From Planctomycetales bacterium (GTDB lineage Bacteria; Planctomycetota; Planctomycetia; Pirellulales; Pirellulaceae): a stretch of 39,282 nt of DNA. The stretch covers positions 1 through 39,282 of the forward strand of contig JAGQPR010000014.1 of NCBI GenBank assembly GCA_020426625.1, written 5' to 3'. Positions 7,985-15,883 of this stretch are shown here, piece by piece; position 1 is the stretch's first letter; each line of letters begins with the position of its first letter. Position numbers and translations under genes: made by a program. Under the pieces are notes generated by a model. That model searched no databases. It was not told the DNA's origin and saw only the letters and a list, made by a program, of their open reading frames with translations.

Positions 7985-8164
7985 AGGCAAAGCAGCGTCA
8001 GCGTCGTTAACCGCGATATCAACTTGGGTAGTTCCCCACCAACGGTAAGCAACTTACGATCTGGCCAGCGATTGGGCACGATCGAGTAGCCGATGCAAGG
8101 CGGAGGACATTTGCGGTTCGTTTAGGCGCTCCGCGAGTGATGGGTGATAACGCGTAGTTTTCAT
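7985..8164 (-). pseudogene. Frameshifted remnant of a DUF1641 protein
   Basis: An ATG at 8164-8162, 40 bases beyond the cstB-like stop, opens a 36-codon frame containing LAERLNEPQMSSALHRLLDR (11-30), which ends at TAA (8056-8054). This looks like the start of DUF1641 proteins (a short helix, then ...ALNRLLDR...). In the -1/+1 neighbour frame, overlapping the stop, the reading continues as KLLTVGGELPKLISRL, which fits the next helix of that family, and then decays. I interpret one frameshift near 8056-8066 and further damage downstream. DUF1641 proteins often accompany sulfide:quinone oxidoreductase-like enzymes, so the position behind a persulfide dioxygenase gene supports the call. A short functional peptide cannot be excluded. 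Confidence 0.5.
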
Positions 8165-8204
8165 AGGTGTTCTCGTTTGTTGTGCAGGTACTGGGATGGA
8201 TAAG

Positions 8205-9635
8205 CTAGGCTTTTCCACTGAACTCCGCTTCAGGTTTCACACTCGCCCGACCGTCAGCTTTCCACGCTGTGTAACCTCCCGTCAAATTGACTACGTTCCT
8301 GAATCCCGCCGCTTGCAGGACACTAACACCGATCGCCGACCGTGCGCCGCTGCGGCAATGAACCACTATCTTTTCGTCGCGGGGTAGCTCGTCGAGACAA
8401 GTCGGTAGCCGACCCAAGAAACGATGCTCGGCTTGCTTGATGTGTCCCTCATTCCACTCCTCAATGGATCGAACGTCGACCAGCTTCATTTCGCCGGATT
8501 CAATTGAAGAAGCTAACTCTGCTGGCGTCCCGGTCGCATAGACTTCATCAGCTTGACCCGATTGACGAACATCATTTGCATCAAAGCCACCCCGGATGTC
8601 TTCAACGCCAATCTTGTGTAATACGCGTGCTGCTTCTTCCAAGTGTTCGGAATCGCAAATCAGATAAGTTGGGCGATCGTAATCGACTAGCCATCCCGCC
8701 CAGGCTGAAAGCATGCCCAACGGAATGTTGATCGTTCCCGGGACGTGTCCCCTGGCAAATTCAGGTGACGGCGCCAGATCGACGACTGTTCCCTGTTGGA
8801 TCGCGTCCGCCAATTCGTTTGTTTCCAACATTTGATGGCGATGGCCGGCACCTAGAATTGCGGGGCCTTCCTTGTTCACTCGTTTCATGACCGCGAAGTA
8901 CTTTGGCGCTTCCGGCTGGTCAGCCAAGATGTAGCGAACGAACTCCTCTTCGTCCGTAAATTGCAGTGCCGGATTGAATAGTTTTTCGTAGCCGACCGTC
9001 GAGGAGGGAATTGCTCCAAGACCTTTGCCGCAGGCGCTGCCAGCACCATGGGCGGGCCAAACTTGCATGTAGTCAGGCAACGATTTGAAACGCTCTGCTG
9101 ATTGGAACAAGTCACGTGCACCCGGTTCAGCGGTGCCAGCCAGGCCAGCAGCTTCTTCTAACAAATCGGGCCGCCCGATCGAACCTACGAAGACAAAGTC
9201 ACCAGTGAAGATTCCCATCGGTTTGTCAGCGCCGCCACCTTGATCGGTCAGTACAAACGAAATGCTTTCGGGTGTGTGGCCCGGAGTGTGCATGACGTCG
9301 AAACGTATGTTTCCGATCATAAAGTGATCACTGTCGTGCAGCAGTTCACTTTTGTAACCAGCCAGGTATTGGTACTTCCATTCCGCCGGTCCTTCGTCGG
9401 AAACGTACAGCTTTGCATCGACACGGTCAGCAAGCTCGCGAGCCCCCGACACATAGTCCGCGTGAATGTGCGTTTCGGCCACCGCGACCAGTTTGACGCC
9501 CTCGCGATCAGCCATCTCAACGTATTGTTCCACGTCGCGACCTGGATCCACGACGATGGCAACTTGGGCTCGCTGGCAACCGACCATATACGACGCATGG
9601 GCGAGCTTTTGATCGTAAAAATACTTGAGTAACAT
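8205..9635 (-). CDS. CstB-like persulfide dioxygenase-sulfurtransferase (MBL + two rhodanese domains)
   Basis: The 476-residue protein has three domains. An ETHE1-like metallo-beta-lactamase fold (1-250) carries THIHAD (55-60; His56, His58, Asp60), His120 in TPGHTPES, Asp146 in TGDFVF and His196 in PAHGAGSACGKG, the mono-iron site of persulfide dioxygenases. A first rhodanese-like domain (about 270-355) has a degenerate loop (ICDSEHLEE). A second (about 370-465) has the active loop HCRSGARS with Cys427. Cys20 and Cys202 lie almost exactly where Staphylococcus CstB has its functional cysteines. Expected role: oxidise persulfide sulfur to sulfite and transfer sulfane sulfur. AGAGGAA precedes the ATG. 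It lies 31 bases after the TauE gene and is likely co-transcribed with it. Confidence 0.9.
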   Translation of the reverse strand: MLLKYFYDQKLAHASYMVGCQRAQVAIVVDPGRDVEQYVEMADREGVKLVAVAETHIHADYVSGARELADRVDAKLYVSDEGPAEWKYQYLAGYKSELLHDSDHFMIGNIRFDVMHTPGHTPESISFVLTDQGGGADKPMGIFTGDFVFVGSIGRPDLLEEAAGLAGTAEPGARDLFQSAERFKSLPDYMQVWPAHGAGSACGKGLGAIPSSTVGYEKLFNPALQFTDEEEFVRYILADQPEAPKYFAVMKRVNKEGPAILGAGHRHQMLETNELADAIQQGTVVDLAPSPEFARGHVPGTINIPLGMLSAWAGWLVDYDRPTYLICDSEHLEEAARVLHKIGVEDIRGGFDANDVRQSGQADEVYATGTPAELASSIESGEMKLVDVRSIEEWNEGHIKQAEHRFLGRLPTCLDELPRDEKIVVHCRSGARSAIGVSVLQAAGFRNVVNLTGGYTAWKADGRASVKPEAEFSGKA

Positions 9636-9666
9636 CTGTCTATTCCTCTGTGAAAATGTACCTGAG

Positions 9667-10500
9667 TTAGAGAACGACTGACTTGACGATTACAAACATC
9701 GCCACCAAAACGACAGCGAAGGAAAAGGCTTTTTGAAGCGTAGGGCCTTTTAGATGAGTGGCGACTACGTTGCCGAGCCACATTCCGGCAAATCCTCCGA
9801 TCATGAATTGAATCGCAACCTCCAACGAAAGCGGATTGCCCGCTGCCATGTGAGATATAACCCCACTGACGCTGACCAGAACAATGACAAACAACGAAGT
9901 TCCGACAGCTTGGTGAATCGCCATACCACTGAATAGCACCAAAGCAGGAACAATCACAAAGCCACCGCCTACGCCAAACATGCCCGAAAGCACACCTGTC
10001 AACAGGCCGACCAGAACAAGCAGGCGAGCGCAGCGGGATGTCAAGCGAAGCGTGCCGTCTTTGTCTCTTTGGCAGGCGCTTCGGTCTCGCCCGTTACGTG
10101 GGCGATCGCTCTCGGTTGAGCAAACGCCGCTGGCCACCTTGGGGTTTTTCGCCTTGGACCACATACGATAGGCAACGGCGAACATCAACAGCGCAAACAA
10201 CACCAACAACAGCCGCTCGGGCACCAGTTTCGACCAATACGCCCCCACGGGTGCGCCGACCATTCCTGCCAAGGAGAAGAGCAATCCGGTTCGCAATTCG
10301 ACTTCCCCGCGTAGGAGTCGCGATATCGCACCAAACATCGCAGTACCTCCGACTGCGGCAAGTGAGATCCCAACGGCTTCACGCGGCGCGATTGCAAGTC
10401 CGTAGACTAGCAGCGGGACAGCGAATACACCGCCCCCGCCGCCGGTCAAACCGAGTGCGAAACCCACGATAGAGCCGAATAGAACCGCTAGACCAAGCAT
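9667..10500 (-). CDS. TauE/SafE-family sulfite/organosulfonate exporter
   Basis: This 277-residue integral membrane protein has the TauE/SafE layout: two related blocks of about four transmembrane helices each, joined by a polar Arg/Ser/Cys-containing linker (about 117-152). Both blocks carry the family's Gly-rich repeat: GLTGGGGGVFAVPLLVYGLA (18-37) and GMFGVGGGFVIVPALVLFSG (about 173-192). AAGGTGAG precedes the ATG. It is first in the operon with the persulfide dioxygenase. In that setting it probably exports sulfite or thiosulfate produced by persulfide oxidation (inference from CstA/CstB/TauE loci). The promoter region holds the candidate ArsR operator at 10664-10679. Confidence 0.88.
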   Translation of the reverse strand: MLGLAVLFGSIVGFALGLTGGGGGVFAVPLLVYGLAIAPREAVGISLAAVGGTAMFGAISRLLRGEVELRTGLLFSLAGMVGAPVGAYWSKLVPERLLLVLFALLMFAVAYRMWSKAKNPKVASGVCSTESDRPRNGRDRSACQRDKDGTLRLTSRCARLLVLVGLLTGVLSGMFGVGGGFVIVPALVLFSGMAIHQAVGTSLFVIVLVSVSGVISHMAAGNPLSLEVAIQFMIGGFAGMWLGNVVATHLKGPTLQKAFSFAVVLVAMFVIVKSVVL

Positions 10501-10663
10501 GACTCACCTTTGCAAGTGGCTGAAAAAGGCAAGTTCGAAGGGACTGCAGCGATGAGAGGCAGCTGTTGCGAAGGCCAGACCCAATCAGGGCTGGCACTCA
10601 GGGCAATCCCGCACCGAGTGTCGAACAATCGTATGGCAGTACTAACGTCCATTTACATGTAAC

Positions 10664-10679
10664 CTCGCGACATCTCGAT
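10664..10679 (-). promoter_or_regulatory. Candidate ArsR operator upstream of the TauE-CstB operon
   Basis: On the minus strand the site reads ATCGAGATGTCGCGAG. It agrees at 12 of 16 positions with the dyad inside the arsR promoter (ATCGAGATATTCCGAT, 11095-11110). It lies 164 bases before the TauE start and just after the arsR terminator. It could act as a repressor site for the sulfur genes; the exact -35/-10 boxes of this operon are not clear. Confidence 0.5.
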
Positions 10680-10687
10680 ATATTAAC

Positions 10688-10724
10688 GAAAATAAAAAGC
10701 GGCTTGCTTTCACGCCTGCCGCTT
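10688..10724 (-). terminator. Rho-independent terminator of the arsR gene
   Basis: On the minus strand, AAGCGGC (10724-10718) pairs with GCCGCTT (10703-10697) in a 7-bp stem with a 14-base loop, followed by TTTTATTTT. It begins four bases after the arsR stop codon. It should isolate arsR transcription from the TauE operon. Confidence 0.75.
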
Positions 10725-10728
10725 GATC

Positions 10729-11061
10729 TCACGTTTCGTAACTAACACCGCAGGGCACAAACCTCCCTTCGATGCATGCCATCAATTCCGCTAGGTGCGA
10801 TGCGGCAATTTGGTAGTACACCCTGCGCCCGTCACGCTCGCTAGACAAAAAACCGCATCGCTGCAGCAACCGCAGGTGTTCCGACATGGCGTTGTCGACG
10901 ACTTGGCAATCCTCGGCTAGTTCGCCAACTGTGTAGCGCCCCTGCAGAAGCATCTGAACGATTCGCAACCTGACTGGATGTGCCAACGTTTTCAGGCATT
11001 CGGCGGCTTCGGAAAAATTCTCGACACCATCGGCTCGTTTGGATTTTGCAATGTTTGACAT
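10729..11061 (-). CDS. ArsR/SmtB-family repressor, probable sulfur-responsive regulator
   Basis: The 110-residue winged-helix protein has the ArsR core: AAECLKTLAHPVRLRIVQML (19-38), recognition helix region VGELAEDCQVVDNAMSEHLRLLQRCG (starting at 45) and the wing FLSSERDGRRVYYQI (71-85). The start is the ATG at 11061-11059, with GGAGG five bases upstream. An in-frame start further upstream would lie inside the promoter. It has cysteines at 22, 52, 69, 96 and 104, but none at the positions expected for the SqrR/BigR persulfide-sensing pair, so the sensing mechanism is open. The promoter dyad implies autoregulation, and the related site before the TauE gene implies control of the neighbouring sulfur operon. 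Confidence 0.85.
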   Translation of the reverse strand: MSNIAKSKRADGVENFSEAAECLKTLAHPVRLRIVQMLLQGRYTVGELAEDCQVVDNAMSEHLRLLQRCGFLSSERDGRRVYYQIAASHLAELMACIEGRFVPCGVSYET

Positions 11062-11089
11062 CAGGACCTCCAACTGCTCCCTTAATGTC

Positions 11090-11117
11090 AATATATCGGA
11101 ATATCTCGATGTGTCAA
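11090..11117 (-). promoter_or_regulatory. arsR promoter with embedded operator dyad
   Basis: On the minus strand a consensus -35 TTGACA (11117-11112) and a -10 TATATT (11095-11090) are 16 bases apart. The dyad ATCGAGATATTCCGAT (11110-11095) fills the spacer; 12 of its 16 positions are symmetric. A repressor bound here would block the polymerase. Confidence 0.7.
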
Positions 11118-11246
11118 TAACTAAAACTCTATCATTTCATGGGTCCAGGTCTTTCAATGCGGAATCTTACCCATTTGGCTGCGCTGGCTTTGGCATCACG
11201 TCATACCTCGGAAACGGCTGCAGCGGTAAGCATCGAGCCGGGAATT

Positions 11247-11270
11247 GATAAGCTAGAAGCTTATCCCACG
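11247..11270. repeat. Family B hairpin repeat, copy 2
   Basis: GATAAGCTAGAAGCTTATC followed by CCACG forms a perfect 8-bp stem (GATAAGCT/AGCTTATC) with the loop AGA. The second copy is at 4571-4594. A degraded relative (GATAAGCTAGGCTTTTC, 8199-8215) overlaps the stop of the cstB-like gene. Confidence 0.75.
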
Positions 11271-11365
11271 CGAAGCGTCAGCGATTCCGCTATATTCTGA
11301 ATTCAATGCCCGCGTATCGTTACTCAATAGGTAAGAGTTGTTCTTGACAAGCAGTGCCTGAAGAA

Positions 11366-11698
11366 ATGAATGAAGTAGATGAGCAGTTGGTCGCCCGGAT
11401 TCGGCCATTAATGAAACGCAAGAAAGGATACTCCGAAAAGAAGATGTTTGGAGGCCTGTGCTTTTTCATTGCTGGCAACATGACCGTCGGTCCTTGGAAG
11501 GGTTCGCTGATCGTCCGCCTGGCCAAAGAAGATCACGCAGAGAACCAGCGTCTTCCTCATGCGACTCCGATGGATATTACGGGCAAAGTCATGCAGGGAT
11601 GGGTCAAAGTCGAACCAGAGGGAATCGAGTCTGACGAACAATTAAAATCCTGGATCGACCGAGCCGTCAAGTTTGCACGAACATTACCCGCAAAGTAG
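11366..11698 (+). CDS. TfoX N-terminal domain protein
   Basis: This small cytoplasmic protein (110 residues from the ATG at 11366; a GTG at 11354 in the same frame would add four) is a stand-alone TfoX_N domain. The signature is QLVARIRPLM...EKKMFGGLCFFIAGNM..., followed by the beta-strand segment LIVRLAKED and a C-terminal helix (SWIDRAVKFARTL). It lacks the TfoX C-terminal domain of the Haemophilus/Vibrio competence regulators. Stand-alone members are widespread and uncharacterised. The start that gives MNEVDEQL fits the family better than the GTG. It is monocistronic. Confidence 0.88.
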   Translation: MNEVDEQLVARIRPLMKRKKGYSEKKMFGGLCFFIAGNMTVGPWKGSLIVRLAKEDHAENQRLPHATPMDITGKVMQGWVKVEPEGIESDEQLKSWIDRAVKFARTLPAK

Positions 11699-11926
11699 GT
11701 TCGGATTGCCAGCAGCGGTCAGGTGTATTCAGGGTTTGTGCATGAGTGGACTGTGATGATTTGGTAACGGCTCGGTCATTGATATCTGGGATGAAGGCCC
11801 GGGAAAACCTCTGCCCATGCGTTGAGGCCAGGTGCAAGCCTGGTAAGTGCTGCATACACCCGAAGAGCGTCCCTAGACGCCGACACAATTTTGGGCGAGT
11901 ACGTTCTTGAATTCTTGAAAAGACGA

Positions 11927-13210
11927 TTAAGTAACCCGCAATAGAGCAAATTTCTTCCGTCCAGAACGAAGGACAACAATTGACTCGCTAACCAAGTCTT
12001 GGCGGCTGAGAGTGTAGGCGGCATCGTTGATGCGTCGATTGTTCACGTAGCCGCCGCCCTGCTCGATGGTTCGCCTTGCTTCGGTCTTGCTCTTGGCTAG
12101 TGCAACGGTAACCAGCGCATCGACCAGTGGCATTCCTGAACTCAGTTGTTCGCTTGAAATAGTACCGCTGGGTACGTCGTGAAAAATTTCGCCCAACTGT
12201 AGATCGCTGACGCCTTCAATCTCCGCGCCGAACAATATTTCTGTAGCTTTCAGTGCAGCATTCAATCCTGCGTCTCCGTGCAAAAACTGCGTCAGCCAAG
12301 AGGCAAGTCTCTTTTGAGCTTCTCGCTTGTGAGGCTCATCGGCTACAGCCAATTCCAAGGACTGAATTTCTTCTTCATCGAGTTCTGTTAGAAAACGCAA
12401 GCACATGATTACGTCTGCGTCACCAACATTGACCCAGTACTGGTAGAAGGCATAGGGTGAGGTGCGGGCCGGATCCAGCCAGACAGCCCCGCTTTCTGTC
12501 TTGCCCATCTTGCGCCCGTCGCTGGTGAGCAGCAATGGGCAAGTCAGACCAAAAAGCTGCTTTGAGTGCATCCTTCTCGCTAGGTCGATACCAGCGGTGA
12601 TATTGCCCCATTGGTCGCTGCCACCAATTTGCAGACGGCAATCATATTGTTCGCTCAAGTGCGCAAAATCGTAAGCTTGCAACAACATGTAACTGAATTC
12701 GGTGTAGCTCAATCCGCTGTCATCGCGTTGAAGGCGATTTTTTACTGAATCCTTTGCCAGCATGACGTTGACGGGAAAGTTCTTTCCAACATCGCGCAAA
12801 AAGTTGATGTAGGACCAATTCTGCATCCAATCAAAGTTGTTCACCAGTCTGGCTGCGAACTTGCCATCAAAGTCTAGAACGCTGCTCATTTGAGCTTGCA
12901 TGCCGAGAACATTCTCTTGCAGCAAATCCGGTGAGAGCAAAACGCGTTCCTGACTCTTGCCGCTAGGGTCGCCGATCATGCCTGTCGCACCTCCGACAAG
13001 CGCAATCGGCGTATGGCCCGCGCGTTGAAATCGACGGAGCATCATCAGTGGCAGCAGGCTACCGCAATGCAAACTTGGTGCTGTCGGGTCGAAACCAGCA
13101 TAAACCGTCCGCGACGTGGAAAGGAACTCCCGGAGCATCGTCTCGTCGGTACACTGCTGGACCAACCCACGCCAATGAAGTTCATCAAGTATGTGCGGTG
13201 TATTCATCAT
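11927..13210 (-). CDS. tyrS: Tyrosine-tRNA ligase
   Basis: The 427-residue class I synthetase charges tRNA-Tyr. The catalytic domain shows YAGFDPTAPSLHCGSLLP (37-54; the HIGH-type motif is HCGS, with Ser as the last residue as in several bacterial TyrS), GGATGMIGDPSGKSQER, the tyrosine pocket YTEFSYMLLQAYDF, GGSDQWGN and the KMSKS-type loop GRKMGKTESG. An S4-like RNA-binding domain closes the protein (about 360-425: VDALVTVALAKSKTEARRTI ...). Its length fits TyrS. Two adjacent ATGs (13210 and 13207) are possible starts. It follows ispD by 71 bases on the same strand and may be co-transcribed. Confidence 0.95.
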   Translation of the reverse strand: MMNTPHILDELHWRGLVQQCTDETMLREFLSTSRTVYAGFDPTAPSLHCGSLLPLMMLRRFQRAGHTPIALVGGATGMIGDPSGKSQERVLLSPDLLQENVLGMQAQMSSVLDFDGKFAARLVNNFDWMQNWSYINFLRDVGKNFPVNVMLAKDSVKNRLQRDDSGLSYTEFSYMLLQAYDFAHLSEQYDCRLQIGGSDQWGNITAGIDLARRMHSKQLFGLTCPLLLTSDGRKMGKTESGAVWLDPARTSPYAFYQYWVNVGDADVIMCLRFLTELDEEEIQSLELAVADEPHKREAQKRLASWLTQFLHGDAGLNAALKATEILFGAEIEGVSDLQLGEIFHDVPSGTISSEQLSSGMPLVDALVTVALAKSKTEARRTIEQGGGYVNNRRINDAAYTLSRQDLVSESIVVLRSGRKKFALLRVT

Positions 13211-13281
13211 CGAAACAATCTGGGAGATAAAGTGGGAATTGCCAGTGGAATTGTCTGCGATAGTTTTCCCGCTCTGACGAA

Positions 13282-13995
13282 TTAGCCAAAGGGGAACAAC
13301 TTGGGTTTGGGTAGAGCCTTCATTGCCAGTTCCGCGAACCGGAGGTCGGATTTCGTCGTCACTTTTACATTCAATGGACTTCCTTCGACCACCGTAATCT
13401 CGACTCCTAAGGCAGCTACGATGGCAGCATCGTCAGTCGCCTGGACAGGATTGGGGTGGGCATCGTAACCGCGTCGCAGTAGATCAGTTTTGAAGACTTG
13501 AGGAGTTTGAGCCAACCAGAGGCCATCACGCGGCACCGTTTCGACGATTTTGCGATTGCCATCGACCTTTTTCAGCGTGGAATGGCACGGTGTGGCCAAG
13601 ATAGCTGCGCCACGCTCCGCTGCAGTTGCGAACACAGCGTCGATCCAAGGCTGTGCGATGCATGGTCTGGCAGCGTCGTGGACAGCCACATAGGGAGCGT
13701 TTGCAGCCAGGGCATTCAATCCGTTGAGCACGCTTTCCGCGCGAGACGATCCACCAACCACTGCTCGCACGCCCAAGATCGCAGCGTTGCCAGCGAATTT
13801 CTCCCCGAACATTTCGCGATCGTCTGGCGAAATCACCAACACGATCTCCGCTACATCCGCCCGTTTTGAAAACGCTTCGGCGGCGTACATCCACAGAGGC
13901 TTGGCATCAATCGTACTGAAGACTTTGTTTTTGTGCGGGTCACCGAATCGCTGGCTCTTGCCTGCCGCGGCCAAAATGACTGCATATTTCGACAT
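13282..13995 (-). CDS. ispD: 2-C-methyl-D-erythritol 4-phosphate cytidylyltransferase
   Basis: The 237-residue enzyme joins MEP and CTP to form CDP-ME in the non-mevalonate isoprenoid pathway. The motifs are AVILAAAGKSQRFG (5-18), the CTP-binding loop VVGGSSRAESVLNGL (about 79-93), VHDAARP, TPQVFKTDLLRRGY and ATDDAAIVAALG. I chose the ATG at 13995 because the preceding in-frame codons have no family similarity and the length (237) then matches IspD. ispF is not adjacent. It stands upstream of tyrS and 218 bases from the divergent degenerate-GGDEF gene. Confidence 0.93.
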   Translation of the reverse strand: MSKYAVILAAAGKSQRFGDPHKNKVFSTIDAKPLWMYAAEAFSKRADVAEIVLVISPDDREMFGEKFAGNAAILGVRAVVGGSSRAESVLNGLNALAANAPYVAVHDAARPCIAQPWIDAVFATAAERGAAILATPCHSTLKKVDGNRKIVETVPRDGLWLAQTPQVFKTDLLRRGYDAHPNPVQATDDAAIVAALGVEITVVEGSPLNVKVTTKSDLRFAELAMKALPKPKLFPFG

Positions 13996-14213
13996 GGAGT
14001 CTCTTCCATCAACTGCCCACCACGCCAACAATTGACCACAATCAACACGGCGTAGAATCGTTAGCAATCGCAGAATTGTCACAACCGCTCCTTGACTGGT
14101 CAATCCGACTAAAAATTGCCGCATGGTCAGCTAAGTTGACCTAGGATTCTACGAGAGCGTTTCGAACTGTCGGGTTCGGCTTTTTGAATCATTGAAAACG
14201 CAATTGCCAGCAA

Positions 14214-15836
14214 GTGAATTTCGTGGAAACAAGCCTTGACCAGCGACCGGAATTGTTATGCGTAGAAGCTGCGCTGGTCGCTCGCTTTCTGCGAAATGAA
14301 AACCTACCCACGCAGCTTCTCGGCTGGCTCCACCATCCTGGCCGAATCGCACCTCCACCCGACGATCTGGTAGACGGAAAATTGCCGGAGCTGATGCTCG
14401 AAGTTCTCACACCGTTGACCCAAGACGCGGAGGCTTGGGAGAAAAGTGAACTCAGGCATGCAGACCAGTGGTATGCAATCGCATTGCACTGGCTTGCAGA
14501 TTCTTTTCGAAAAGCGGAGTTATCGTGCGGAATACGATTGTTGTCCAGCAGTTTGCTGCCGCTGTACCGAGGTCTGGCGACAAGACGAATAGCAGACAGC
14601 TTTGAACAGAGCCGATTCCACTTGTCGGAGGTAATTCTTCTGGTCGCCATGATCAATGAAATGGGAGACGACCTGCGGACGATAGTCGAGCAATCGCTGC
14701 CCTGGAAGGTTGCGCCAAGCGAGATACTACGCAACGAACTTAAAGTGGATATGTCTTTCCTGGCGTCACTTGCCCGCCAGTGGCACGCAAACGGCAAAAC
14801 TGCGCAGCAGGATTTTCTCGACGCGCTTTCCTTGGCGGACCCGGTAGATGCCGCAGCTCTCACACCAGAATGGGCTGACCGAGGCCTACTTTGGCGACTA
14901 GCTGGCGAGCTGATCAGTCCGAAAACCAACATCGTCATGCCAAGATCTTGGGTAGAGCCTTCGCTTCCCTGGAGCAACGTTTGCAAACACTGGAGCAAAT
15001 TGGAGTTCATACTCTCCCAGTTGAGTAGCTCCCAAGAACAGCAAGCTTCACAAGACAGCCTTGCGAACAACAGCCGCGACGGAGATTCTGCCAGCGAGTC
15101 GCCAAGCACCGCACATCGCCGCTCGCACACCGCTTTGCCGGTTGAGTCCAGGCAGACTCTTACTCAGGCCTCGACTGCCAAGAGCGTTATCGACAGCCTG
15201 GAGGCTGAAATAACCAGCTCGAATCCGGCCTACTCTGCAGTTCTCGAAGCTAGGGCGATGTCAATTCGGCCCAACCCTACTCAGTCAACCAAGACAAAGA
15301 TTCTTGTCGCGGAAGTCAAGTCGACTAACGATCCGGTCTTCGTTGATTCCGTAAAACGCAGCCTGGTCAACTCGCGCAGCGAAGAACAGCCGCTCGCTTT
15401 AGCGTTGGTTGTTGTCCATCCCGAGAACCAAAACGACTATTCGGCGATTTGCCAGCCGAATAGCGACGGTCTGGCGAGCTGGCAAAACGATCTGGTCCAT
15501 TGGTTATTGCATCATCCTGAAGTCATAGATCCACGAGCGTTCATCACTGCCGACGAAGAATTCGCCTTGGTGCTGGTGGGGCTGGAACGCAATGAAGTTA
15601 CCGCATTACTCAGGCAGGGACTAGTTGAGGTGCTTTCAGGACAAAGTGTGGATGCAGCAACGCCGAGTCTTTTGGCCAAGACGCATTTGCCCGCGCGGTT
15701 TCATGTAGGCATTGCGGCCACCGGAGCATCCGGTGTAGCGATCGCACCAGAACAACTAATTGAACCAGCAAAGCGTTGCTTGTCAGCCGCCTCTGGCCTG
15801 GGCAGCGCGTCCATCAAGAGCATCGAAGTCTACTGA
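14214..15836 (+). CDS. Protein with C-terminal degenerate GGDEF-like domain
   Basis: The 540-residue protein has no signal peptide or membrane span. Residues 1-265 are helical and match nothing I know. A Ser/Gln-rich linker (about 270-325) leads to a C-terminal region (about 330-540) that follows the order of a GGDEF domain. It has a first core strand LALALVVVHPEN (394-405), then ITADEEFALVLVGLERNEVT (444-463) where active enzymes have RxGGDEFxxxL, then FHVGIAATG (496-504) and APEQLIEPAKRCLSAASGLG (511-530), the usual final helix. The GG is replaced by AD, so diguanylate cyclase activity is not expected. A nucleotide-sensing or scaffolding role is possible. The ATG start lies in good frame context, but no ribosome site is obvious. 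Confidence 0.65.
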   Translation: MNFVETSLDQRPELLCVEAALVARFLRNENLPTQLLGWLHHPGRIAPPPDDLVDGKLPELMLEVLTPLTQDAEAWEKSELRHADQWYAIALHWLADSFRKAELSCGIRLLSSSLLPLYRGLATRRIADSFEQSRFHLSEVILLVAMINEMGDDLRTIVEQSLPWKVAPSEILRNELKVDMSFLASLARQWHANGKTAQQDFLDALSLADPVDAAALTPEWADRGLLWRLAGELISPKTNIVMPRSWVEPSLPWSNVCKHWSKLEFILSQLSSSQEQQASQDSLANNSRDGDSASESPSTAHRRSHTALPVESRQTLTQASTAKSVIDSLEAEITSSNPAYSAVLEARAMSIRPNPTQSTKTKILVAEVKSTNDPVFVDSVKRSLVNSRSEEQPLALALVVVHPENQNDYSAICQPNSDGLASWQNDLVHWLLHHPEVIDPRAFITADEEFALVLVGLERNEVTALLRQGLVEVLSGQSVDAATPSLLAKTHLPARFHVGIAATGASGVAIAPEQLIEPAKRCLSAASGLGSASIKSIEVY

Positions 15837-15883
15837 GTGTCCCTACTGCGGTTGCTGGGACTTAGCTTAGACCGTGGGCAAGC

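Noticed and set aside
7750-8079. 109-codon minus-strand frame as an intact gene
   Set aside because: Only the first part resembles a protein (DUF1641 second helix); the start is a GTG without a ribosome site, and the rest has no features.
10729-11061. ArsR protein as a direct SqrR/BigR orthologue
   Set aside because: The paired sensing cysteines of SqrR/BigR are not at the matching positions, so only a general sulfur-linked role from context is claimed.
11776-12024. Minus-strand frame beyond and overlapping the tyrS 3' end
   Set aside because: It overlaps tyrS in another frame, and I could not tie its sequence to any family.
11927-13210. TyrS HIGH motif ending in Ser as an inactivating change
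   Set aside because: Ser at this position occurs in other bacterial TyrS, and all other motifs are intact.
14189-15130. 313-codon frame antisense to the degenerate GGDEF gene
   Set aside because: Ser/Arg-rich shadow; the plus-strand frame is longer and has domain-like order.
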